Assembly (NCBI GenBank): GCA_016715245.1 | Contig: JADKAS010000033.1 | Span: forward strand, 124,001-188,000 | Length of the DNA: 64,000 nt | Reading direction: 5' to 3' | From: Saprospiraceae bacterium | GTDB taxonomy: Bacteria > Bacteroidota > Bacteroidia > Chitinophagales > Saprospiraceae | Part shown: positions 56,178 through 64,000 of the stretch, in pieces | Layout: every line of letters starts with the position of its first letter | How positions within the stretch are numbered: position 1 is the first letter of the stretch | The notes under the pieces: model-generated | What the model was told of the DNA's origin: nothing | What the model saw: only the letters and a program-made list of their open reading frames with translations | Database searches by the model: none | Made by a program: the position numbers and the translations under genes

Positions 56178-57167
56178 ATGTATAAATTATTTTTTATCTT
56201 AACATTCTTTTCATTGATAAATATTGGTTGTAAAAACGATAAAAGTTCAGCAACTGAACTCAATGAAAAGACCATATCCGCCACACCCAAAAAAAAGGCG
56301 GTGGTACCTCCGGTCAATGCAGATTCAACATATGCATTTGTCGAAAAACAATTATCTTTCGGAACCCGTGTACCCGGATCACCAGGTCACAAAGCGATGA
56401 AAGAATGGTTGGTAACCAAAACAAAATCATATGGTCTTGAGGTCATGGTTCAGGAGTTTACAACCAGTTTCATGAATAAAGCCAATGTTAAAGCATATAA
56501 CATCATAGCTTCTTTAAATCCTGAAAAGTCCGAACGAATATTACTGGCAGCACATTGGGACACCAGATTAATTGCAGAAAAAGATCCCGATGCCAAAAAA
56601 GTCAATACGCCCATTATGGGAGCTGACGATGGAGGAAGTGGCGTTGCCGCCTTGCTCGAAATCATGAGGGTGATGTCTGAAAAACAAATCGATTTGGGCG
56701 TTGATTTTATATTTTTTGATGCGGAAGATCAGGGAAATGAAGGCGTAGACTGGTGTTTAGGCTCTCAATACTGGTCAAAAAACCTGCATAAAAAAGACTA
56801 TAAAGCTGATTGGGGAATTTTGTTGGACCTTATTGGTGCAAAAGGGGCCATGTTTCACAAAGAAGAATTTTCCAGATATTATGCAAAAACATATCTTGAC
56901 AAAGTATGGGCCCTTGCTCAAAAAATGGGCTATGGGAAATATTTTATCGACCAGCCTGTCGGAACTATTCAGGATGATCACTATTTTGTAAATACGGGAG
57001 CCAACATTCCTATGATTGATATTATCAACACGCTGCCAAGTGGTATGTTTGGTTCTTACCACCACACCCACAAAGATGACATTGGCATTATCGATAAAGA
57101 TGTTTTAAAAGCGGTAACTCAGGTGACCATAGCCGCTGTTTATAAATATTCTGACGGTAGTCTTTAA
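56178..57167 (+). CDS. M28-family lipoprotein, probable glutaminyl-peptide cyclotransferase
   Basis: A 329-residue lipoprotein (lipobox INIGC). The M28 metal ligands are visible: AAHWDTR, GADDGGSG, FFDAEDQG, LDLIGAKG and HHTHKDD. The AHWDTR, CLGSQYW and FDAEDQG text resembles the glutaminyl cyclases of this fold rather than ordinary aminopeptidases. Such enzymes turn N-terminal Gln into pyroglutamate. In Bacteroidota this suits the Q-rule, by which exported proteins begin with Gln after signal peptide removal, and several exported proteins in this window have that Gln. A true aminopeptidase is the alternative. It follows cysS by five bases. Confidence 0.82.
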   Translation: MYKLFFILTFFSLINIGCKNDKSSATELNEKTISATPKKKAVVPPVNADSTYAFVEKQLSFGTRVPGSPGHKAMKEWLVTKTKSYGLEVMVQEFTTSFMNKANVKAYNIIASLNPEKSERILLAAHWDTRLIAEKDPDAKKVNTPIMGADDGGSGVAALLEIMRVMSEKQIDLGVDFIFFDAEDQGNEGVDWCLGSQYWSKNLHKKDYKADWGILLDLIGAKGAMFHKEEFSRYYAKTYLDKVWALAQKMGYGKYFIDQPVGTIQDDHYFVNTGANIPMIDIINTLPSGMFGSYHHTHKDDIGIIDKDVLKAVTQVTIAAVYKYSDGSL

Positions 57168-57193
57168 TTTGTTATATATTCAAATTGTTTATA

Positions 57194-57201
57194 TATCTTT
57201 G
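57194..57201 (+). promoter_or_regulatory. -7 element for the Omp28-like gene
   Basis: Reads TATCTTTG, with a possible -33 TTTG at 57168-57171 (spacing 22). Confidence 0.5.
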
Positions 57202-57267
57202 AGGAAACAGAAGTTTCATATTCCTTTTGCCTTTCAAAAAATATTTTAACCTAAAAAATAATATAAA

Positions 57268-58305
57268 ATGAAAAAATTAATTTTAATTCTTGTCCTTGGT
57301 TTTATTTCAAAAACAAACATTTTTTCACAAGAAATAAATAAAAAACAATGGACCATGTTTTCAAAAGTAACCGCGGACTGGTGTACCTTTTGTGGTGGTT
57401 GGGGATGGGAACTTCACAAACAACTTATCAACGAATTTGAAAACAAAAACACCATAATCTGGGCTTTACATTTAGGTTCCAGCGGGTTGACCAACGATGC
57501 TGCAAAGGATATTATAGCCAATCTGGGAGGGAGTGGTCAACCAAGATTTTATGAGAGCCAAACCAATATGAATGCTTCAAATTCAAATATTCCTCAAAAA
57601 ATTGATGAGGCAAAAAGTATTGTTGAAATCAATGATTTATTTGATCCTATCGCAGGAATCGGACTTACTGCCACATTAAATGATGATAAAAAGCTTGATG
57701 TGATGACAAATATCCTTTTTCTTTCTGATGCAGAAGGAGGCAATTTTTATCTGGGACTTTACCTCATAGAAGATAAGGTTATTCACAATCAGGCAAATCA
57801 GGGGCAAAACGCTGTTCACAGGTATGTTTTGAGAAACAGTATATTGCCGGCCACTTTCGGCGAGAACTTTGCCAACGGGCCAATTGCCAAGGATTTAACC
57901 TATTGGTTCCAGCGAAGTATGGAAAATGTGACAGCCAATCCCGAAAATCTGAAAGTTGCCGCCATCATCTGGACCAAAGACAATAATGGAAAATACAAGT
58001 TTTTTAATGCAAATATGGTAGATGTTGATCTTATTTCAGACACTGAAAATCCTGAACAGAAATTTAATGTTTTTACAAATTTTCAAAATAATGATCTTTT
58101 TCTTCGTATAGAAAATGAAGAAAATATTCCTCAAATGAAAATCAACATCATGGACGTACAAGGGAAAATTATGTATTCCTCGCAACTGGAAAATGTAACA
58201 CAAGTTGAAAAAACCATCGAAATGTCTTGCCCTTCCGGTTCATATATATTAAAAATAGACACAAATGACCACGGAAGTATGTCAAAAAAACTTATTAAAA
58301 ATTAA
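57268..58305 (+). CDS. Omp28-like exported protein with T9SS-type C-terminus
   Basis: A 345-residue exported protein with a signal peptide cleaved before Gln (FS|QEI). The N-terminal half is thioredoxin-like, with the redox pair in ADWCTFCGGWGWE, as in Omp28-related proteins of Bacteroidota. The middle has LFDPIAGIGLTATLND and GQNAVHRYVLR. The C-terminus (PQMKINIMDVQGKIMYSS, SGSYILKI) is a T9SS sorting domain. It is probably surface-exposed or secreted; a redox role is suggested only by CxxC. A terminator follows at 58326. Confidence 0.82.
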   Translation: MKKLILILVLGFISKTNIFSQEINKKQWTMFSKVTADWCTFCGGWGWELHKQLINEFENKNTIIWALHLGSSGLTNDAAKDIIANLGGSGQPRFYESQTNMNASNSNIPQKIDEAKSIVEINDLFDPIAGIGLTATLNDDKKLDVMTNILFLSDAEGGNFYLGLYLIEDKVIHNQANQGQNAVHRYVLRNSILPATFGENFANGPIAKDLTYWFQRSMENVTANPENLKVAAIIWTKDNNGKYKFFNANMVDVDLISDTENPEQKFNVFTNFQNNDLFLRIENEENIPQMKINIMDVQGKIMYSSQLENVTQVEKTIEMSCPSGSYILKIDTNDHGSMSKKLIKN

Positions 58306-58325
58306 TCAGTTTTAAAACATTTACG

Positions 58326-58361
58326 AATGCGGATGGTGGAAACATAATCCGCATTTTTTTT
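58326..58361 (+). terminator. Intrinsic terminator of the Omp28-like gene
   Basis: AATGCGGAT (58326-58334) and ATCCGCATT (58347-58355) form a nine-base stem with a 12-base loop, ending in eight T residues (58354-58361). It works on the plus strand only. Confidence 0.8.
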
Positions 58362-58370
58362 ACAGGAATA

Positions 58371-61033
58371 TTAATTTTTTTCCTCTTCCACTATCTTTTT
58401 TAATTCAACAAGTTTCAGCATACATTCTATTGGAGACATGGTATTTATATCCATCGTTTTAATCATGGATTTTATTGTACCTGCAGTATTATCCACCGTT
58501 TCAAAAATGTTAAGCTGGTAGGCCGGAGGTATATTTTTAACAGGCGCTTTAACGGAATTTCCTCCATCTTCTTTAGGAACATTAATGGTTTTTTGTTCCA
58601 GTTCGATTAAAATTTCCTGCGCCCGCATAATGATATCTTTGGGCATTCCAGCCATGGCAGCGACGTGTATACCGAAACTATGTTCACAACCTCCTTCAAC
58701 AAGCTTTCTAAGGAATATTACCTTATTGCCAATTTCTTTGGTAGCAACATTATAATTTTTTATCCTTATATATTGATCAGCCAGTTCATTGAGTTCATGA
58801 TAATGTGTGGCAAACAATGTTTTTGGGTTGGCTTTGGAATTATTGTGCAAAAACTCAGCTAAAGACCAGGCAATGGAAATACCATCGTAAGTGGAAGTTC
58901 CTCTTCCGATTTCATCGAGCAGTATAAGACTTCTGGACGAAATATTATTCATAATGCTGGCAGTTTCATTCATTTCCAGCATAAAGGTTGATTCTCCGCT
59001 GGATATATTATCACTGGCACCTACCCTGGTGAAAATTTTATCAATGATTCCCATTCGGGTTTTGTAGCCGGAACAAAGGAACCCATTTGTGCCATCAGGG
59101 CTATAAGTGCGGTTTGTCGCAATACTGCAGATTTACCTGACATATTTGGCCCTGTAATCATCATAATCTGAATATCTTCATTATCCATAAATACATCATT
59201 GGGTATAAAACTTTCATGAATGCCAAGTTGCTGTTCTATCACCGGATGTCGGCCACCTTTTATGTCAATTATATAGGAATCATCTATTTCAGGTTTACAA
59301 TAATTACATTTGACAGCGACCTTTGAAAAAGATAAAATAACATCAAGAATACCGATACTTTTGGCATTTTGTTGAATAGCATCAAGGTATGAATTTGCTT
59401 TTACAACCAATTCATGGTACAATTTATCTTCAATTTCTGAAATTTTTTCTTCTGCTGTCAATATTTTGGATTCCAGCTTTTTGAGATCATCTGAAACATA
59501 TCTTTCTGCATTAGAAAGGGTTTGTTTTCTTACCCAGGTTTCCGGTATCTTATCGTGGTCTTTGTATTTATTGGTTACTTCAAGATAATATCCGAAAACA
59601 TTATTAAATCCAATTTTCAAACTGGATATACCCGTGCTTTCAGCTTCCTTCTTTTGAATATCCAAAAGAAGTTCTTTACTATTTCGGATTACATTCCTGA
59701 GATCGTCAAGTTCTTCATTATACCCTTCACGAATGACATTCCCCTTTATAAGTACTGCTGGAGGGTCTTCTGAGATAGCCTGCTGAATTTCAACTTTAAG
59801 CAATTCGCATGGTAAAAATTTTTCTGACATCATCCTGAGTGCATCATTTGAAACCTTTTGCAGATTTTGAATGATAAGGGGAATAACCTCGAGGCCTCTT
59901 TTCAGTTGTAGTAATTCTCTGGGGTTAATTTTCTCCATAGCGAGTTTTGAAGCAATTCTTTCCAGGTCACCGATGGCCTTAATCCATTTTTCAAGTTGTT
60001 CAAGTTCATCCTGATTTTCCGTAAAAAACCCGACCATATCATGTCTGGCCTGAATCTTTTCGATGGAAAGAAGGGGTAACAATATCCATTTTCTCAACAA
60101 TCTGGCACCCATTGGTGAAACAGTTTTATCCAATACCTGCAGTAGTGACTTTCCACTTTCATGGTTGGACTTCACCAACTCCAGATTGTTGACTGTAAAC
60201 CTGTCCAACCAGATAAAATGTTCAGACTGTATCCTGTTGATTCTGCTGATATGAGCAAGTTTTTCATTTTGCGTTGAACTCAAGTAATGAAGGGCTGCGC
60301 CAGCGGCAATCTGTCCCAACTCCATTCCTTCAATGCCAAAACCCTTAAGATTGGAAACCGAAAATTTTTCAAGAAGTTTTTCTCTGCCGTAATCATGGGA
60401 AAAAACCCATTCATCCAGTGTATAACTGTAATATCTGTCGTGAAAAGTTTGTTGATATTGTTTCTGATAAAATTTTGAATAAATAATTTCTGCCGGATTA
60501 AAATTATCAATTAGTTTTTCTACAGTGGCCGCATCTCCTTCACTTACTAAAAAATCACCTGTTGAAATATCGAGAAAAGCCACTCCATATTCATTTTTGG
60601 GTGTAAAATGTACTGCAGCAAGATAATTATTGAATTTTCTGTCCAGTATGGTGTCTTCAATAGTAAGACCCGGTGTCACCATATCCGTTACACCCCTTTT
60701 TACTATCTTCTTTTCTTTGCTGGGTTTCTCCAATTGCTCGCAGATAGCAACTCTGTACCCAGCTCTAACCAACTTGGGGAGATAAACATCAAGTGAATGA
60801 TAAGGAAAACCAGCAAGTTCAATGTCGTTGCCTCCGTTATTTCTTTTTGTAAGAACGATGCCTAAAATATCGGCAGTTTTAACAGCATCTTCCGAAAAGG
60901 TCTCATAAAAATCTCCCACCCGGTAAAGCAAAATAGCGTCCGGATGTTTGGATTTTAATTGAAAATACTGCGCCATAAGAGGCGTCAGTTTTGTCACATC
61001 TTCTTTGACAGATTTTTGATGAATTTTGCTCAA
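58371..61033 (-). CDS. mutS: DNA mismatch repair protein MutS, frameshifted
   Basis: MutS recognises mismatches and recruits MutL. The N-terminal domain shows HPDAILLYRVGDFYE with the mismatch-wedging Phe, then the core, and the P-loop GPNMSGKSAVLRQ (about residue 630). The first frame breaks after GSFVPATK and the second restarts at MGIIDKIFTRVGASDNISSGESTFM. They join if one base is added to the GGG at 59057-59059 (plus strand), giving 887 residues, the usual length. The second frame has the DEIGRGTSTYDG Walker B and the ATHYHEL switch. The start is TTG at 61033, eight codons before KEDVTKLTP, after the -7 box at 61058. Confidence 0.93.
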
Positions 61034-61057
61034 TGGTTACTTTCTCAGGTCAGAAAG

Positions 61058-61065
61058 CAAATTTA
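61058..61065 (-). promoter_or_regulatory. -7 element for mutS
   Basis: Reads TAAATTTG followed by C on the minus strand, placing the mRNA start near 61051, close to the TTG at 61033. Confidence 0.5.
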
Positions 61066-61092
61066 CAATTTTTATATAAATCGGAATATATA

Positions 61093-61548
61093 TTATTTAA
61101 AATCGATAACTTCAATTTCAAAAATCAACATGGCATTAGGCCGGATACCAATCCCGTTTCCTTCACCATACGCTTTGTCGGAAGTAATGAGTAATTTTCC
61201 TTTTCCTCCTTTTCCAAATTGAGGAATTCCCAATTGCCAGCCTTTAATGACTCTTGTCAGATTTAATTCCAGATCCTGTCCTTCATCAAAAACTTCTTCA
61301 TCATAATAATAACCCTTATAATTGACCGTCACTGTTGACTGAATAGTTGGTTTCTCAGAACTTCCTTCTTCATCGATGACAACGTAAACGCCTTCGGATA
61401 AAATGGTATCAGCTTTCCAGTTTTTTCTGGCCATAAAATCTTTTATCTGGTCGATTTGCTCCTCGAAGGTATCTCCCTTCATACAGGACATATTTGCTGT
61501 AAGGAGAAACCCTACGACCAAAATAGTCATAATATTTTTCACATTCAT
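61093..61548 (-). CDS. FKBP-type peptidyl-prolyl isomerase lipoprotein
   Basis: A proline isomerase for envelope proteins (151 residues). It has a lipoprotein signal ending in ANMSC and a compact FKBP domain: VTVNYKGYYYDEEVFDEG, VIKGWQLGIPQFGKGGKGKLLI and PNAMLIFEIEVIDF. The substitution IPQ in place of the usual LPLM is within family variation. I chose ATG 61548 (MNVKNIMTIL); a longer frame from 61575 is possible. It lies 54 bases after dsbD, so the two may be co-transcribed as an envelope folding pair. Confidence 0.88.
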   Translation of the reverse strand: MNVKNIMTILVVGFLLTANMSCMKGDTFEEQIDQIKDFMARKNWKADTILSEGVYVVIDEEGSSEKPTIQSTVTVNYKGYYYDEEVFDEGQDLELNLTRVIKGWQLGIPQFGKGGKGKLLITSDKAYGEGNGIGIRPNAMLIFEIEVIDFK

Positions 61549-61602
61549 TGACAACATATTTATCAAAAATTTCATCTTAAATTATGGCTACTTCGCTTAT
61601 TT

Positions 61603-63759
61603 TTAATGTACGGACAATGAAATATTTCTAAATTCAGTAAGCGTGCACCGTAAATAATCAAGATAACCGTCGACTCCTGGAACATAAGCTCTTGGGGCTG
61701 CCAAAACCTTTTGGTCTTTGCTGGCAAGTACATATAAAGGTTGTGCATTTTTTTCAAAATTCACAATTTGAAAATCAGCCCACTTTTTCCCGACATTCCT
61801 CAATTTTTCATTGGTATTTAAGGAAATAAGAACCTCTTCCATTTTTTTATCGTCATCCACATACAATGATATTAAAACGACAGAATCCTGAAGTATATTC
61901 CTTACCCTGTCATCTATCCAAATATGTTCTTCCGTTTTACGACAATTTACACAACCGTGTCCTGTAAAATCAATTAAAATTGGTTTGTTAACTTCGTTGG
62001 CATATTGAATTCCCTCAAAATAATCTTTGAAACAATTGATATTGTTGGCGCACTTTGAATAAGAAGGATATTTGGCTTTTAATGTTTCATCCAAAGGTTG
62101 CGGTGTCAAAAAGAAACTATAATTGGCAGGTGGCGCAAGGCCGCTCATGAGAGAAAGTGAAGAATAATTACCTGTACTTTTGTTTACCATAAAACCCAAA
62201 ATAAGATATAAAACAGCGGCGGCAGAGAGGGCAGCAAATCCCAGTCGGACAGAACCCAGTTTTTTAATAGGGCTGTCATGAGGGAATTTAATGTAGCCAA
62301 ATAAGTACAGAGCCATTCCGATAAATATCAATACCCATAAGCCCATAAATAATTCGTACTTCAAAAATCCCCATCGGTTGGTCATATCGGCAACCGATAA
62401 AAATTTTAATGCCAAAGCAAGTTCAAGAAAACCTAACACCACTTTTACTGAATTCATCCAGCTTCCTGATTTTGGCAATGTGTTTAACCAGGCAGGAAAG
62501 GCCGCAAAAAGTCCGAAAGGTAACGCCAAAGCCGTACTGAAGCCCAGCATGACGAGAAACGGACCAAGATATTCTCCTTTTGTACTGGCCTGAACTATTG
62601 CCGTGCCTATGATAGGTCCTGTACAGGAAAATGATACCAAAGCAAGAGTAAAAGCCATAAAAAAGATACCAAGCAATCCACCTTTATCCGCCATTCTGTC
62701 ACTTTTAGTGCTCCAACTACTGGGAAGTGTAATTTCATAGTAACCGAAAAAAGAAAAAGCAAAAGCAACAAAAATCAAAAAGAACAAAGAATTGGCAATC
62801 CAGTTTGTAGATAGTCTGTTTAAAGCTTCCGGTCCGACAAGTATGGTAATCAACAATCCAATCAAAACATAAATAACAATGATGGACACGCCGTAAATGG
62901 CTCCGTTAACCCAACCTTTTCTTTTTGTATCTTTTAGAAAAAAACTGACAGTCAAAGGTAACATAGGAAATACACAGGGGGTCAAAAGAGCAAGCAACCC
63001 ACCGATAAACCCAAATATCAACAGCCAAAACATACCTTCTTTGGTTTCTTTTTCCCCTCCGCAGTTAGATAATGGATTTTGTTGTGTTTTATAGAGTTCC
63101 GGAATTTTCTGGTCAATTTTATTACCAGTAATTTTTGGTCCCAACATATTTCCTCTATCGGCAATGTCATCCATTTGTCCGCTTTTAACGATAGATGTCG
63201 TATCCATTTGTACTGGCAAAACAACTATTCCCGGAGTAGACTCATTATCTGAATTTTGAACTTCCGGTGAGGAATCTGTTCCTTGTGCAACCTCAGACCC
63301 TGAGAATAAAAAGGTAAATTCTTCATCCGTTGGTGGCAAACATTTTTCATTATCACAAGCCATATACGTAACGTATCCGCTCACGGGTTTGTTTGCGTCT
63401 TTAACTTTTATCTTTTGTCTGATGACAAAATTTTTATCTGCAGAAAACTTTATTACATTAACGCCAAATAAAGCATCCATTCCTTCCTTTCTGGATCCTG
63501 ATTCTGTAGACTTTCCCAACAGATCAATTCCTCCTTTTTGTTCATATTCTATATAGGTAGGCACGGGCCCGTCTTCTGAAGTGTATTGGGAATAAATCGT
63601 CCAACCTTTATCAATTTTGGCTGTGTATACCAAATAATATTCTTTATCATTGATCTTTTCCTTGGAAAAAGACCACTTAACAGGTTTAAATATCTGGGCA
63701 TTTGAAACAAAAGAAACGAAAACAAAGAAGATAAATATAAATTTTGACTTACCTCTCAT
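61603..63759 (-). CDS. dsbD: Thiol:disulfide interchange protein DsbD
   Basis: DsbD passes electrons from cytoplasmic thioredoxin across the inner membrane to periplasmic reductases. The 718-residue protein has a signal peptide cleaved before Gln (NA|QIF), an N-terminal DsbD-alpha domain (GYVTYMACDNEKCLPPTDEEF), the transmembrane part with TPCVFPMLPLTVSFF and SCTGPIIGT, and a C-terminal thioredoxin-like domain with GHGCVNCRK. All the redox Cys pairs are present. A shorter protein with a similar alpha domain is encoded upstream. Confidence 0.93.
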   Translation of the reverse strand: MRGKSKFIFIFFVFVSFVSNAQIFKPVKWSFSKEKINDKEYYLVYTAKIDKGWTIYSQYTSEDGPVPTYIEYEQKGGIDLLGKSTESGSRKEGMDALFGVNVIKFSADKNFVIRQKIKVKDANKPVSGYVTYMACDNEKCLPPTDEEFTFLFSGSEVAQGTDSSPEVQNSDNESTPGIVVLPVQMDTTSIVKSGQMDDIADRGNMLGPKITGNKIDQKIPELYKTQQNPLSNCGGEKETKEGMFWLLIFGFIGGLLALLTPCVFPMLPLTVSFFLKDTKRKGWVNGAIYGVSIIVIYVLIGLLITILVGPEALNRLSTNWIANSLFFLIFVAFAFSFFGYYEITLPSSWSTKSDRMADKGGLLGIFFMAFTLALVSFSCTGPIIGTAIVQASTKGEYLGPFLVMLGFSTALALPFGLFAAFPAWLNTLPKSGSWMNSVKVVLGFLELALALKFLSVADMTNRWGFLKYELFMGLWVLIFIGMALYLFGYIKFPHDSPIKKLGSVRLGFAALSAAAVLYLILGFMVNKSTGNYSSLSLMSGLAPPANYSFFLTPQPLDETLKAKYPSYSKCANNINCFKDYFEGIQYANEVNKPILIDFTGHGCVNCRKTEEHIWIDDRVRNILQDSVVLISLYVDDDKKMEEVLISLNTNEKLRNVGKKWADFQIVNFEKNAQPLYVLASKDQKVLAAPRAYVPGVDGYLDYLRCTLTEFRNISLSVH

Positions 63760-63784
63760 CTGGGATTATTTTAATAATATTTTG

Positions 63785-63792
63785 CAAAAGTA
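63785..63792 (-). promoter_or_regulatory. -7 element for dsbD
   Basis: Reads TACTTTTG followed by C on the minus strand, giving a leader of about 18 bases before the dsbD ATG at 63759. Confidence 0.55.
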
Positions 63793-63806
63793 AAAAACAT
63801 TTAAGA

Positions 63807-64000
63807 CTACCATGTGAAATTAAAAGGAACATCTGACGGAGGCAAACATTTTTCGTCATTACAAGCCATAAATGTTACATACCCTTTGATTTCTTTCTTA
63901 GCTCCCTTTTGGTAAATATAACTGAAGGAAGCATTTTCCTTAAATTTTATTACATTTACTTCGAATAAAGGATCCAGATGTTTTATAGCCTTTGAATTTT
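63807..64000 (-). CDS. Partial DsbD alpha-domain protein, cut by the window edge
   Basis: The last 64 codons of a minus-strand gene that runs past the end of the window. They end in GYVTFMACNDEKCLPPSD and VPFNFTW, close to the alpha domain of the neighbouring dsbD (GYVTYMACDNEKCLPPTD), with LDPLFEVNVIKFKENA before it. The domain is not followed by membrane helices here, so this is probably a free-standing alpha-domain protein of the DsbD pathway, perhaps from a duplication. The start codon lies outside the window. Confidence 0.8.
   Translation of the reverse strand, partial: NSKAIKHLDPLFEVNVIKFKENASFSYIYQKGAKKEIKGYVTFMACNDEKCLPPSDVPFNFTW

Overview
The window comes from an AT-rich chromosome of the phylum Bacteroidota, most likely a member of the Saprospiria/Saprospiraceae. 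The phylum call rests on type IX secretion (T9SS) sorting domains, SprB-type repeats, a GWxTD protein, ATP-type PEP carboxykinase, the futalosine menaquinone genes mqnD and mqnB, and about twenty promoters with the Bacteroidota -7 element TAnnTTTG. The class-level guess is weaker. It rests on very large SprB, HYR-like, cohesin and dockerin proteins. The region is ordinary chromosome: I see no prophage, transposon, integron, CRISPR array or defence island.

Layout. 1-5.6 kb: a small membrane protein, an S24 (LexA-like) repressor, the tRNA hydroxylase miaE, and an 11-repeat SprB-type secreted protein coupled to it. 5.7-12.2 kb: a beta-barrel protein, mqnD, the deaD-typA pair and a fatty acid desaturase. 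12.5-15.0 kb: two universal stress proteins and mqnB. 15.0-20.5 kb (minus strand): a CBS protein and a GCS2-CBS fusion, then pckA-tatD-tcdA. 20.6-31.3 kb: a 1,778-residue T9SS protein, tsaE-ald-hypothetical, and an LRR metalloprotease. 31.5-38.8 kb: a glycosyltransferase, tdh-kbl with a nearby lrp, GWxTD, a lipoprotein and an SDR. 38.9-46.4 kb: tRNA-Leu(GAG), ABC exporter-folC, ubiX, histidine kinase-M14 peptidase, and rnpB. 46.4-58.3 kb: parC, a candidate small RNA, then pheT, a coiled-coil gene, zapA, rny, cysS, a glutaminyl cyclase-like lipoprotein and an Omp28-like T9SS protein. 58.3-64.0 kb (minus strand): mutS, an FKBP lipoprotein, dsbD and a partial second DsbD N-domain gene.

How genes work together. 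mqnD, mqnB and possibly ubiX point to menaquinone made through futalosine. tsaE and tcdA act at the start and end of the t6A/ct6A tRNA pathway, and miaE, cysS, pheT and rnpB add further tRNA functions. tdh and kbl convert threonine to glycine and acetyl-CoA beside an Lrp-type regulator. dsbD, FKBP, the glutaminyl cyclase-like enzyme and several exported proteins with a predicted N-terminal Gln form an envelope folding and export theme.

The most striking feature is a run of single-base frameshifts in otherwise well-conserved genes: miaE, a usp gene, tcdA, tatD, GCS2-CBS, the metalloprotease, a glycosyltransferase, parC, cysS and mutS, plus probable ones at the deaD and glycosyltransferase starts. 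Nearly all sit in or next to short homopolymers, and several genes are essential. This looks like uncorrected sequencing or assembly error rather than gene decay. I annotate these as single genes and give the position of each break. The best candidate for something undescribed is a compact transcription unit at about 49553-49724, with a promoter box, a foldable body and a strong terminator.
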